Shown here: positions 49,955 through 61,211 of the stretch, piece by piece
How positions within the stretch are numbered: position 1 is the first letter of the stretch
Layout: each line of letters begins with the position of its first letter
Source of the DNA: Paractinoplanes lichenicola
GTDB taxonomy: Bacteria; Actinomycetota; Actinomycetes; Mycobacteriales; Micromonosporaceae
Reading direction: 5' to 3'
NCBI RefSeq assembly: GCF_016785085.1
Contig: NZ_JAENHO010000011.1
Coordinates: 186,001-250,000 of the forward strand
Length of the DNA stretch: 64,000 nucleotides
Notes under the pieces: model-generated
The model's input: the letters and a program-made list of their open reading frames with translations, nothing else
The model's database searches: none
What the model was told of the DNA's origin: nothing
Position numbers and translations under genes: made by a program

Positions 49955-51385
49955 TCAGCCTCCCAGCCGTAGGTGCCAGGGAGTGTCACCTTCTCCGAAC
50001 CATCGCCGCAGCTGCTCGTCCAGCTCCCGCTGGCTGTCGCCGGTCCAGGCCACGTGACCGTCGGGCCGCAGCAGCACCGCCGGCACGCCCGGGCCGGCCA
50101 CGTAATCGACCCGGTCCGACCAGCCGCCGACCCGCAGGCGGCCGGTCGGGTCGAGCAGCAGTCCCCGGCCGCGGCGCATCCGGTCGTAGAGGGTGCCCTG
50201 CTTCAGGTCGAGGTCGCGCTGGCGACGGCCGACCAGCTCGGGGCCGGGGCCGAAGTCGTAGCGCAGGTCGATCGCGCTGATCTTCTCCATCAGGCGGCGG
50301 TTGACCTCGTTGATGTCCATCAGCTCGGTGAACAGCCGGCGCAGGGCCCGCGCGCCCGGCTCGACGGCCTGCAGCGCCATCTGCGCGCGGGTGTTGTCGA
50401 GCACGTCCGCGGCCACCGGGCGGCGCTCGGCCTCGTACGTGTCGAGCAGGCCGTCCGGCGCCCACCCGCGCAGCTGCCCGGCCAGTTTCCAGCCGAGGTT
50501 GACCGCGTCCTGGACGCCGAGGTTGAGGCCCTGCCCGCCCAGCGGTGGGTGGATGTGCGCGGCGTCGCCGGCCAGGATCACCCGCCCGGCCCGGTAGCGC
50601 TCGGCCAGGCGGGTGGCGTCGCCGAAGCGGGACAGCCAGCGCGGCGAGTGCGCCCCGAAATCGGTCCCGGCCACGGTCCGCATCTCCCGCACGAGGTCGT
50701 CGAGGGTGGGCGGCGCCGAGCTGAGCCCGGCCGCGGGCACCACGACCTGGTACGCCGGCCCTCCGGCGGGACGGAGAATGAAACGCCGGTCGGTCACGGC
50801 CAGCTCGGCCGCCCGGGCTGCGATCTCGCCGGCCGGCGTCGCGAGTTCCACCTCACCCATCACCCACTGGGTGCGCGCGGGCTCGCCGGGGAAGCCGACG
50901 CCGAGCAGCTTGCGCACGGTGCTGCGCGCGCCGTCACAGCCGACCAGGTAGCGCGTGCGCAGTCGCTCACCATCGGCCGTCGAAACGGTCACCCCGTCGT
51001 CGTCCTGGTCGAGGCCGGTCACCTGACTTCCGCGCCGCAGCTCCGCGCCCAGGCCGAGGGCGTGCTCGGTGAACAGGCGGACGGCGACCGGCTGCGGGAT
51101 GCCCAGCAGATAGGCGTGGGCGGAGTCCAGGCCCTCGGGCTGGGGTTTGGCGATGGCGGCGAAGAAGCCGGCGGCCGGGCGTCGGCGGCCGTGGGCGAGC
51201 ATGCGGTCGAGCAGTCCCCGCATGGCCATGAGCTCAAGGCTGCGGATGTGCAGGCCGACGATGCGCACCTCGGGCGCGGGCTCGGCTTCCTTCTCCAGGA
51301 TGAGCACGCTGACGTCGTGCAGGCGGAGCTCGGCGGCGAGCATGGCGCCGGTCGGGCCGCAGCCCGCAATGATCACGTCGAACAC
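49955..51385 (-). CDS. rox: Rifampicin monooxygenase (Rox-like FAD hydroxylase)
   Basis: 476 residues, group A flavoprotein monooxygenase. FAD motif IIAGCGPTGAMLAAELRLHD, DG motif YLVGCDGARSTVRKLLG, and GD motif ILAGDAAHIHPPLGGQGLNL. Segments such as LRLHDVSVLILEKEAEP, GTDFGAHSPRWLSRFGDATR and LFTELMDINEVNRR agree with what I recall of Streptomyces Rox, which hydroxylates and linearises rifampicin. The cysteine in GCGPTG replaces the common second glycine. GTG 51385 start. Likely confers low-level rifamycin resistance or tailors an unknown aromatic. Confidence 0.82.
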   Translation of the reverse strand: MFDVIIAGCGPTGAMLAAELRLHDVSVLILEKEAEPAPEVRIVGLHIRSLELMAMRGLLDRMLAHGRRRPAAGFFAAIAKPQPEGLDSAHAYLLGIPQPVAVRLFTEHALGLGAELRRGSQVTGLDQDDDGVTVSTADGERLRTRYLVGCDGARSTVRKLLGVGFPGEPARTQWVMGEVELATPAGEIAARAAELAVTDRRFILRPAGGPAYQVVVPAAGLSSAPPTLDDLVREMRTVAGTDFGAHSPRWLSRFGDATRLAERYRAGRVILAGDAAHIHPPLGGQGLNLGVQDAVNLGWKLAGQLRGWAPDGLLDTYEAERRPVAADVLDNTRAQMALQAVEPGARALRRLFTELMDINEVNRRLMEKISAIDLRYDFGPGPELVGRRQRDLDLKQGTLYDRMRRGRGLLLDPTGRLRVGGWSDRVDYVAGPGVPAVLLRPDGHVAWTGDSQRELDEQLRRWFGEGDTPWHLRLGG

Positions 51386-51398
51386 AGGTGGTGCCTTT

Positions 51399-51418
51399 CG
51401 GGAGTCTGGGCACTCCCG
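51399..51418. promoter_or_regulatory. Inverted repeat upstream of rox
   Basis: CGGGAGT and ACTCCCG with a 6-base spacer, 14 bases before the rox start codon. It does not match the rifamycin-associated element consensus as I remember it (GGGGCTTGCGGCAAGGCCC), but occupies a position where an operator or leader hairpin would act. Confidence 0.4.
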
Positions 51419-51558
51419 GCGACACCTACGTCAGTCGCCCGGCCGTGACGGGACGGGGAGCACCCACGGCGATCACAACGGTCATGGGTCTCACCTCCTC
51501 GGGCGGGGTCACAGTCACGGTGGAAGATACAAGCCGGCTCCGAGCCCCGTCCAGCGAA

Positions 51559-52516
51559 TTAAAGCGGCCGGGTGTCATAGGCGGCCAGGAGCCGCTGGGC
51601 GGCCTGGGCCGGCGTGAGCGAGCCGTCGAGAATCTGCTCGCGGGCTTCAGTGGCGGCGGCCCGCACCGACGGGTCGGTCGTGAAGCGGCTCAGCACCGAC
51701 TCCCGGGCCATCGCCCACATCCAGTCGAGCTGCTGGTGGCGGCGCCGCTCGGCCACGTCGGTCTTGGCCCGGTGCGCGGTCACCTGCGCCCACACCTCGT
51801 CGACGCCCGTGCCCTCGAGCGCGCTGCAGGTGAGCACCGGGGTCGTCCATTCCCCCGTACGCAACAAGCGAAGCGCCCCGGAAAGCTCGCGCGCGGCCCG
51901 CTTGGCGTCGCCCTCGTGCGGCCCGTCCGCCTTGTTGATGGCGATCACGTCGGCCAGCTCCAGGATGCCCTTCTTGATCCCCTGCAGCTGATCGCCCGTG
52001 CGGGCCAGGGCGAGCATCAGGAACGTGTCGACCATGTCAGCCACCGCGGTCTCCGACTGCCCCACGCCCACGGTCTCGACGATGACCACGTCGTAGCCGG
52101 CCGCCTCGACCACGACGATCGCCTCGCGGGTCGCCTTGGCCACGCCGCCCAGCGTGCCCGCCGTGGGCGAGGGCCGCACGTACGCGTCCGGGTCGGCCGC
52201 CAGCCGGGCCATCCGGGTCTTGTCGCCCAGGATGCTGCCCCGGCTGCGCGTCGAGGACGGGTCGACCGCGAGCACGGCCACCCGGTGCCCGGCCGCGGTC
52301 AGTTTGCTGCCCAGCGCGTCGATGAACGTCGACTTGCCCGCCCCGGGCACCCCGCTGATGCCGATCCGGTGCGAGTTCCCCGCGTACGGGGAAAGGGTCG
52401 TCAGCAGCTCCTGCGCCCGCTCCTGATGGTCGCGCCGGGTCGACTCGACGAGCGTGATGGCGCGCGCCACCCAGGCCGGCGACCGGTCGCGGACCCCGGC
52501 CGCCATCGCGGCGAGA

Positions 52517-52524
<8 letters not shown>
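51559..52524 (-). CDS. meaB: Methylmalonyl-CoA mutase-associated GTPase MeaB
   Basis: 321 residues, SIMIBI-class G3E GTPase. Walker A GVPGAGKSTF, DPSSTRSRGSILGDKTRM (switch I region), ETVGVGQSE (switch III/G3), and NKADG base-recognition motif. MeaB protects the mutase and gates cobalamin loading. GTG 52524 overlaps the mutB stop by eight bases, so it is translationally coupled as the last gene of the mutA-mutB-meaB operon. Confidence 0.96.
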
Positions 52525-54651
<2,127 letters not shown>

Positions 54652-54655
<4 letters not shown>

Positions 54656-56436
54656 TGCGCTACCCCCAGGTCGTCCAGCGTCTTGGTCAGCGCGGCCACG
54701 GCGTCCACACCGACGTGGACGTACGCGTCGACGCCCGCGTAGTCGCCCCGGCCGGCCAGCAGGACCCGGGTCGCCCCCGCTTCTCGCGCCCGGGCGGCCT
54801 CGGCCTCGGCGTGCTCCGCGTACTCCTTGTCGGGACCGCACAGCACGACCACCGGCGACGAGCCCTCGGTCGTGACCGCGATGCCCCCGGCGGCGAACAG
54901 GTTGGTCGTGAACGTGAGCCGGGCCCCGTGCGCGGCGGCCGACCCGAACATCGCCAGGCGCACCGTCGGTCGCGCCCCGGTGGCGGCCAGGTGGGCGTCG
55001 CTGCGGTCGCGCAGCCGCTCGTACGCCTCGGCGTAGCGCCGCCGCGGCAACCCTCCGCCGGGCGGCTCGGCCGCGGGTCGTCGTTCGGGCACCTGCTCGG
55101 CGAGTTGGGGGAACTCGCTGACCCCGGTGATCGGGTCGCGGCGGTGGGCCAGGTTGGTCTCGCGGGCGGCCCAGACCTCGGCCAGCCGGTCGGCCACCAG
55201 CCCGCTGCCGAGCGCAGCGGCCAGCCCGCCCTCGCGCTCGATCCGGGTGAACCACTCCCAGGCCGCCTCGGCCAGCTGCTCGGTGTACTGCTCGACGTAG
55301 AACGAGCCGCCGGCCGGGTCGAGCACCCGGGCCACGTGCGCCTCCTCGAGCAGGATGGTCTGGGTGTTGCGGGCCAGCCGCCGGGCCAGCGCGTCGGGCC
55401 GGCCGAGCTGGTGGTCGAACGGCAGCACGGTGACCGCGCCGGCCCCGCCGACCCCGGCCGCGAAGGTGGCGATCGTGGTGCGCAGCAGGTTGACCCAGGG
55501 GTCGCGGGCGGTCATCATCGCGGCCGACGTGACCGCGTGCTGCCGCTGGCCACCGGCCTCGGCCGCGCCGGAGAGCTCGGCGATCCGGGCCCAGATCCTG
55601 CGGGCCGCGCGCAGCTTGGCGATCGTGGCGAACTGGTCGGCCGTGGCCGCGTAGCGGAACTCGAGCTGGCCCAGCGCGGCCGGCACGGACAGGCCGGCCT
55701 CGGTCAGCGCGCGCAGGTAGGCCACCCCGGCCGCCGCGGCCGCGCCCAGCTCCTCCACCTCGGAGCCGCCGCCGTCGTGGAAGACGGTCGCGTCCACGGT
55801 GACGGCGCGCAGGCCGGGCGTCTCGGCGGCGCAGCGCACGGCCAGCGCCGCCGCCTCGCTCAGGTCGCCCGGCGCGCCCGTGCGGGCCTGCCAGCCGAGC
55901 GGGTCGGCCCCGAGGTTGCCGCCGGCCTGGCTCGGCTCGACGCCGCGGGCGGCCAGCAGGTCGAAATACGCGCGGGCGGCCCGGCCGGTGGCGTCGCCGG
56001 CGTCGAGCACCACGGCGGCCAGGTCGAGATAGACGCCGTCGAGGGCCTCGGGCAGCGAGTCGAGCGGCAGCGCGCCGTCGCCGAGCACCAGCCACAGCGA
56101 GGTCGCGCCGTTCTCGAGGTCGGTCAGGACGGCCTCGCGGGCGTCCTTGGGCACCGGGTCGGCGTAGCGCTGCCGCACGTCCCAGCCGCCGGCGGTCGTG
56201 GTGGCGCCCCGGATGAACGGCGGCCGGCCCGGCAGGCCGGAATCCGGGCCCGTGGTGTGCAGCGCGGCGATCGTCGGCCCGCCGTACGTCACCGTGGCCA
56301 GCAACTCCTCGACGGCCTCGGGCGTGGTCTCCTCGGTCGCGGCCCCGGACTTGCGCAGCGCGGCCAGGGCCAGGCGGCGCCACTGCTCGGCGCTCGCGGC
56401 GGGAAAGTCCGCCCCCAGCGACAGGTTCTCGGCCAT
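54652..56436 (-). CDS. mutA: Methylmalonyl-CoA mutase small subunit
   Basis: 594 residues. Same fold as MutB (RGATTTAGWDVRQRYADPVP, QTILLEEAHVARVLDPAGGS) but with a degenerate C-terminal B12 domain, no DxHxxG (VLLAGRGDYAGVDAYVHVGV), as in all non-catalytic small subunits. Forms the alpha-beta dimer with MutB. ATG 56436 begins the operon. Confidence 0.96.
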
Positions 56437-56496
56437 GCCCCGCCTTCCGTAGTCCCGAGTCACAATTAGCGGGCCGGGGCGTGACGCTGCCAACCC

Positions 56497-57498
56497 CTAA
56501 GCCGACGTTACGGCACCCTCGGCCGGGGTCGCACGGGTGGGCACGTCGCGGATCGGCACCGGCTGCCACCAGGTCAGGCAGCGCCACACCCACTCCAGCG
56601 GCCCGTAGCGGAACCAGCGCAGCCAGAGCACGCTGAGCAGGGCCTGCACGACCCCGATGACCAGGCCGGTCCAGACGATCGGGGCGAAGCCGGCGGCGTG
56701 CCCGAGGTCGAGCAGCGCGTCGGCCGCGAGGATCAGCGCGGAGGCGAGGACGTAGTTGGTCAGCGCCATCCGGCCCATCGGCGCGAGCACCACGTCGAGC
56801 GGGCGGCGCAACGGCGTACGCATGAGCAAGAGGAACGCGACCGTGAACAGGAACGCGCACACGGTGCCGGCCGGGAGGATCCGGTAGTTGGAGCTGTTGC
56901 CGACGCCCGCCTGCCACTGCAGCCAGAGCATGCCCGCGGCCAGCGGGACGGCGACGGCGAACGCGATCACCAGCTGCCGGCCGCGGCGTTCGAGAGTGTC
57001 CGGGATGCCGTACTCCGCGACCGCCATGCCCAGCAGGAACAGGCCGGGGATGATGAACAGGCCGTTGAAGGTGAGACTCGCGGCCACGGTGAGCACGATG
57101 CCCAGGCCCAGCACCCAGCGGCGGGACAGATATGACGCGGGCAGCAGCACGACGATGCCGAACGCGGCGTAGAACTTCAGCACCTCGCCCGGCTGCAGCA
57201 GCGTGTGCAGGGCGGAGAAGACGCCCAGCCACAGCAGGCGGCGCAGCAGCACGAGCCGCGGCTTATCGGTGCGGTTGCCCGCCGTACGCAGGAAAAGGGC
57301 GAAGCTGATGCCGAACAGCAGCGAGAAGATCGGGAACGGCCGCTGGACGAACAGCGCCTCCCACACGAACGCCCCGGGGTGGTCGGACGCCGGGCCCTCG
57401 GGACGCGGGAAGCCGGTCATCTGGACGATGTTGAACTCGACGATGCCGGCCAGCGCGAACCCGCGCAGGGCATCCAGCTCATGAATGCGGCGTGCCAT
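56497..57498 (-). CDS. DUF418-family membrane protein
   Basis: 333 residues with about eight to ten helices. N-terminal signature RIHELDALRGFALAGIVEFN and C-terminal DUF418 block PMGRMALTNYVLASALI then YGPLEWVWRCLTWWQ. YeiB-like; function not known, often beside sensory genes. ATG 57498. Divergent from the two-component pair across 81 bases. Confidence 0.92.
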   Translation of the reverse strand: MARRIHELDALRGFALAGIVEFNIVQMTGFPRPEGPASDHPGAFVWEALFVQRPFPIFSLLFGISFALFLRTAGNRTDKPRLVLLRRLLWLGVFSALHTLLQPGEVLKFYAAFGIVVLLPASYLSRRWVLGLGIVLTVAASLTFNGLFIIPGLFLLGMAVAEYGIPDTLERRGRQLVIAFAVAVPLAAGMLWLQWQAGVGNSSNYRILPAGTVCAFLFTVAFLLLMRTPLRRPLDVVLAPMGRMALTNYVLASALILAADALLDLGHAAGFAPIVWTGLVIGVVQALLSVLWLRWFRYGPLEWVWRCLTWWQPVPIRDVPTRATPAEGAVTSA

Positions 57499-57579
57499 GT
57501 GTTCCAGGCTTTCGCACCCGTGACGATCGTCGATAGCGCCACGAGTCGCGATCGGACCCTACTTTCGTATGCTCGGACC

Positions 57580-58623
57580 ATGGGTCGCCGCCGGGTTCTC
57601 GACACCACGGTCGATGTCGTGCTCGTGCTCGTGGCCGCGGTCATGGGCACGATCCTGGAGCATCCCGACCGCCTCTCGGTGGGCGTGCAGATCGCCGGTG
57701 CGGCCGCCCTGCTGCTGCGCCGCCGCCACCCGTACGTGATGGCCGTCGCGCTCGCCGCACTCAACGTGTTCGTGCCGGTGTGGGCGACCGTGCTGACCCC
57801 GTACGCGGTGCTGGCCTTCGGGCGCCGTCGCACGTGGGCGGTCGTCGGGCTGCTCGTCGTGACGTTCCTGATCGGAGCGCGGGCCTGGCAGATCGCCGAC
57901 CCGTTCACGGCCCCGGTCGTCATCGTCTGCTCGGCGCTGCTCGGCCTCTACGCCCGGGCCCGCGCGCGGCTGGCCGACGAGGCGACGCTGCGGGCGACCG
58001 AGCAGGCCCGCGCCGACGAGCGGGTGCGGCTGGCCGGCGAGATGCACGACGTGGTGACCCACCGGATCAACCTGATGGTGCTGCAGGCCGGGGCGCTGCG
58101 CACGACCACGGCCGACGAGCCGACCCGGCGGGCCGCCGACGAGTTGCGCGAGGCGGGCGTGCAGGCCCTGGCCGAGCTGCGCGACCTGGTCGGGGTGCTG
58201 CGCGACGGCAAGGAACCGGCCCCGCCGGGCGCCGACCTCGGCGGGGACGTGGCCGCCCTGGTCGACGAGTCCCGGGCGGTCGGGCTCCCGGTTCAGCTGA
58301 CGGCCGGCGGCACGGAGGGGCGGCCGTCACCGGCGGTCCAGCGGACGATCGTCCGGATCGTGCAGGAGGCTTTGACGAATGTCCACAAGCACGCGCCGGG
58401 GGCCTCGACGGCGGTCACTGTCGGCTGTCAACGGGAAGGCATCGACGTGGAAGTGGTGAACCAGCCCTCGGCCGACCGGCCCCGGGACCTGCCGGCCGGG
58501 GGGAACGGGCTGCTCGGGCTGCGCTACCGGGTCGAGATGGTCGGCGGGTCGTTCGACGCCGGGCCGACCGCGGACGGCGGATTCCGGGTCAGTGCGCGGC
58601 TCCCCGACTACGTGCCGTCATGA
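57580..58623 (+). CDS. Two-component sensor histidine kinase (NarL-type partner, HisKA_3)
   Basis: 347 residues. About five membrane helices in the first 130 residues, then a dimerisation H-box ERVRLAGEMHDVVTHRINLM, and an HATPase with VQEALTNVHKHAPGA and GNGLLGLRYRVEMVGG. No extracellular sensing domain of size, so it may be intramembrane-sensing. ATG 57580. The stop overlaps the response-regulator ATG. Confidence 0.95.
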   Translation: MGRRRVLDTTVDVVLVLVAAVMGTILEHPDRLSVGVQIAGAAALLLRRRHPYVMAVALAALNVFVPVWATVLTPYAVLAFGRRRTWAVVGLLVVTFLIGARAWQIADPFTAPVVIVCSALLGLYARARARLADEATLRATEQARADERVRLAGEMHDVVTHRINLMVLQAGALRTTTADEPTRRAADELREAGVQALAELRDLVGVLRDGKEPAPPGADLGGDVAALVDESRAVGLPVQLTAGGTEGRPSPAVQRTIVRIVQEALTNVHKHAPGASTAVTVGCQREGIDVEVVNQPSADRPRDLPAGGNGLLGLRYRVEMVGGSFDAGPTADGGFRVSARLPDYVPS

Positions 58624-59258
58624 TCCGGGTGCTGCTCGTGGACGACGAGCGGATGGTGTGCGCGCACCTGCGGACGATCTTGTCGGCCGACGCCGGGATC
58701 GAGGTCGTCGGGGAGGCGTACGACGGGGCCGAGGCGGTCGAGTCGGTGGTGCGGCTGCGGCCCGACCTGGTGCTGATGGACCTGCGGATGCCCGGGGTGG
58801 ACGGGATGACGGCCCTGGAGCGGATCACGGCCTTCCCCTCGCCGCCGCGGGTTGTCGTGCTCACCACGTTCGATCACGACGACTACGTGCTGCGGGCGCT
58901 GCGCGCGGGAGCGGCCGGGTTCCTGGTCAAGTCGACGGCGCCCGAGGACCTGATCGACCTCGTACGGGCGGCGGTGGGCGGGGGCACCGTGCTGTCCCCC
59001 GTGGCCGCCCAGCGCCTCGTCGGAGCGGCCGGGGATCGGCAGCGCGGGCGCGACCGCGTACGGGACCTGACCGAGCGGGAGGCCGAGGTGCTGGCCGGGC
59101 TGGGCAACGGCGACTCCAACCTGCGGATCGCCCGGCGGCTCAACCTCTCGGAGGCGACCGTGAAGGGCTACGTGTCGCGGCTGCTGGTCAAACTGGGGTG
59201 CGACAACCGCACGCAGGCCGGGTTGCTGGCCCAGCAGGCCGGGCTCACTCCTGAGTGA
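58620..59258 (+). CDS. LuxR/NarL-family response regulator
   Basis: 212 residues. Receiver domain VLLVDDERMVCAHLRTIL with phosphoacceptor in VLMDLRMPGVDGMTAL and KSTAPEDLI. C-terminal LuxR helix-turn-helix LTEREAEVLAGLGNGDSNLR and LSEATVKGYVSRLLVKLGC. ATGA overlap with the kinase gene. Its end overlaps the opposing TPR gene by 14 bases. The DUF418 gene next to the pair is a possible target. Confidence 0.96.
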   Translation: MIRVLLVDDERMVCAHLRTILSADAGIEVVGEAYDGAEAVESVVRLRPDLVLMDLRMPGVDGMTALERITAFPSPPRVVVLTTFDHDDYVLRALRAGAAGFLVKSTAPEDLIDLVRAAVGGGTVLSPVAAQRLVGAAGDRQRGRDRVRDLTEREAEVLAGLGNGDSNLRIARRLNLSEATVKGYVSRLLVKLGCDNRTQAGLLAQQAGLTPE

Positions 59259-59967
59259 ACGCCGCTCGCGGATCCAGCAGCTCGCCGTGCGCGTGCTCGC
59301 GGGCGAACTCGTCCGGGCCCAGGGCGTCGAGCGCCAGCGCCCGTACGAGGGAGAGGTCTTTGGCGTCGTCGGGGTCGGGCACCTGACCCAGCTCGGCGAA
59401 CGCGACCTCGGTGACGCCGATCAGGCGGGCCGCCCGCGCATAGTCCTGCTCCGCCGCGGCCAGGGCGGCGCCGGCCAGGCACACGTACGGCACGAAGTCG
59501 GCCCAGCCGTGCGCGAAGACCCGGGCCCGGCCCTCGGCGAACAGCTGCCGGGCGGTGTCGACGTGACCGAGGCCGAGCTCGCAGAACGCCAAGTTGTGAT
59601 ACTCCGAGTTGACCGTCTCGGGCCGGCCCAGCGCCTCGTTGAGCGCGATGCTCTCCCGATAGAGCTCCACGGCGCGGGTCAGCTCGCCCGACATCCGCGC
59701 GATCGCCGCCAGCACATGCCGGGGCCGCTCCTCGAGGCTGCGATCCCCCGACCTCAGCGCGACCTCGAGAGCCGTCCGGGCGCGGCTCTCCCCCTCGCGC
59801 AGATCCCCGTCGCGAATGGCCACCCGGGCCAGACTGTATCGCGCCTCGACCTCCCCCGCCGCGTCCCCAGCGGCCCGGGCCCGCTCGATCTCGGCCTCAC
59901 TCATCCGCACGACGGCATGATCGTCCCCACGCCGGAACGCCGACCGCACCCGCTCACTGAAATGCAC
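59245..59967 (-). CDS. TPR-repeat protein
   Basis: 240 residues, almost wholly helical. TPR-like pairs: EARYSLARVAIRDGDLREGE, RHVLAAIARMSGELTRAVEL, YHNLAFCELGLGHVDTARQL and AGAALAAAEQDYARAARLIG. Such proteins resemble the C-terminal parts of LuxR/AfsR regulators without their DNA-binding part. GTG 59967. Converges and overlaps with the response-regulator gene. Confidence 0.78.
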   Translation of the reverse strand: MHFSERVRSAFRRGDDHAVVRMSEAEIERARAAGDAAGEVEARYSLARVAIRDGDLREGESRARTALEVALRSGDRSLEERPRHVLAAIARMSGELTRAVELYRESIALNEALGRPETVNSEYHNLAFCELGLGHVDTARQLFAEGRARVFAHGWADFVPYVCLAGAALAAAEQDYARAARLIGVTEVAFAELGQVPDPDDAKDLSLVRALALDALGPDEFAREHAHGELLDPRAAFTQE

Positions 59968-60024
59968 GCCATGACTCTAGGATCCTCGCCGGTGACATCG
60001 TTCGATGGGTTGAAGGAGACGGGG

Positions 60025-60477
60025 ATGTCGTACGGGGAAAAGGTCCGGCCGCGAGTGGTCGGGATCGGCGCGGCTCTGGTTGCGCTGATCGGGGTGATCA
60101 CGATCGCGCGGGTGGCGTACGGGGTGGTGGACAACCTGGCCCAGGACGACTGGAGTTCCGGCGCGCGGGGTGTCTTCCTGGTGCTCAACGGGATCTCGCT
60201 GCTGTTCGCGGCGTTCTTCCTGGTGCTGGCCGACCAGGTGCGCCGCGGCCGGATGTGGGCCTGGATCGGCAGCCTGATCATGCTGCCCTTCGCCTTCCTG
60301 TACGGCGCGTTGATGCTGGTCATCGAGGCGACCAGCGATCGCGTCCCGTGGTCGGGCGGCGGCATCGCGCTGGCCGCGGTCGTCGCCTTCATCATGCTGC
60401 TCGCGCCGCGGGACGCCCGCGACTTCTTCAACCGGCCCGCCGTGCCGCAGTGGCAGGGCGACCGCTACACCGTCTAG
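60025..60477 (+). CDS. Small four-helix membrane protein, hypothetical
   Basis: 150 residues with four hydrophobic segments (VVGIGAALVALIGVITIARV; GVFLVLNGISLLFAAFFLVL; MWAWIGSLIMLPFAFLYGAL; GGIALAAVVAFIMLLAP) and a short hydrophilic tail. AAGGAG six bases before ATG 60025 selects this start over upstream ATG 59971 and GTG 59992. No family recognised. Ends overlapping the next opposing gene by four bases. Confidence 0.75.
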   Translation: MSYGEKVRPRVVGIGAALVALIGVITIARVAYGVVDNLAQDDWSSGARGVFLVLNGISLLFAAFFLVLADQVRRGRMWAWIGSLIMLPFAFLYGALMLVIEATSDRVPWSGGGIALAAVVAFIMLLAPRDARDFFNRPAVPQWQGDRYTV

Positions 60478-60932
60478 ACGGAGAGCAACCGCCCGAAGCC
60501 GGCCGAGAGCAGGGCCCCCGCATGGCCGACCGCCTCGAACTGACGCTCGCCACCCTCGGCCAGCGTCAGCGAGACGGTCACCTTCGGGGGCTCGGACCGG
60601 CTCTTGGCGTCGACCACTGACGCGGCCTGGATGATCTCCGCGGTGGCCCCACGCTCGCGGCGGGCCACGACGAACCACCAGGCCGCCCCGGCCAGGGCCG
60701 CCAGCAAGGCCACCCCGGCGGCGATCCAGAGGCCGGTGTCGAGGCCGGGGATCGCGCGGTCGCCGGCGCTCACCGCGACCAGGGCCAGCCCGGCGGCGAG
60801 GATGAGCCCGCCCGCGCAGGCCCGCACGGCACGCTGCCGAGCCTGCGACACCTCGCGCACCTCGACCTGCTCGGCGCCGAACAACAGGGTGACCGGCCGG
60901 CCACTCTCGGTGGTCACGTGGGAGATCTTCAC
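60474..60932 (-). CDS. Hypothetical membrane protein with two helices
   Basis: 152 residues. A 38-residue N-terminal cytoplasmic part, two adjacent hydrophobic segments (GGLILAAGLALVAVSAG; LWIAAGVALLAALAGAAWWF), then a basic stretch and a beta-rich C-terminal domain (PPKVTVSLTLAEGGERQFEA). GTG 60932. Unrecognised. Its promoter side adjoins the inverted-repeat element at 60943. Confidence 0.65.
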   Translation of the reverse strand: MKISHVTTESGRPVTLLFGAEQVEVREVSQARQRAVRACAGGLILAAGLALVAVSAGDRAIPGLDTGLWIAAGVALLAALAGAAWWFVVARRERGATAEIIQAASVVDAKSRSEPPKVTVSLTLAEGGERQFEAVGHAGALLSAGFGRLLSV

Positions 60933-60942
60933 TCCGGAAGCT

Positions 60943-61109
60943 TAGGGTCCGTTTCATAACTGGGGTGGGAGCGAGGCCGGGTCCAGATTTCGTCTGGTGG
61001 TGGCCCGGGGAAGCCTGGCTCCCGGTGTTGGAACCTGGCTTGCCCGGGACGCCGCCAGGCGGGATCTGGGCCCTGCCGCAGCCCCGCCACAGTTGTGAAA
61101 CGGACCCTA
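60943..61109. mobile_element. MITE-like 163-bp element with 18-bp terminal inverted repeats and TA duplication
   Basis: GGGTCCGTTTCATAACTG (60945-60962) and its inverse CAGTTGTGAAACGGACCC (61090-61107) match at 17 of 18 bases and are flanked by TA on each side. The interior (about 127 bp) has no ORF but contains further small dyads such as CCAGATTTCGTCTGG. Size, inverted ends and TA duplication fit a non-autonomous relative of an IS5/IS427- or IS630-type element. No transposase is present here. Confidence 0.75.
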
Positions 61110-61211
61110 AGGGCGGTCGGTCAGGGCGACCCAGGCGATCAGCATGGCGACGACGGCGAGCATCACGGTGAACGCGGCCAGCACAAGCGCGGTGGTGTGC
61201 AGGGAAATCAC
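61107..61211 (-). CDS. Tiny single-helix membrane protein coupled to copC-copD
   Basis: 34 residues: a short N terminus VISLHTTA, one helix LVLAAFTVMLAVVAMLIAWV, and a tail ALTDRP. GTG 61211 overlaps the copCD stop as GTGA, giving translational coupling that supports it as real. Its TAG stop uses the TA and first base of the adjacent inverted-repeat element, so the native C terminus may have been longer before insertion. Confidence 0.55.
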   Translation of the reverse strand: MISLHTTALVLAAFTVMLAVVAMLIAWVALTDRP

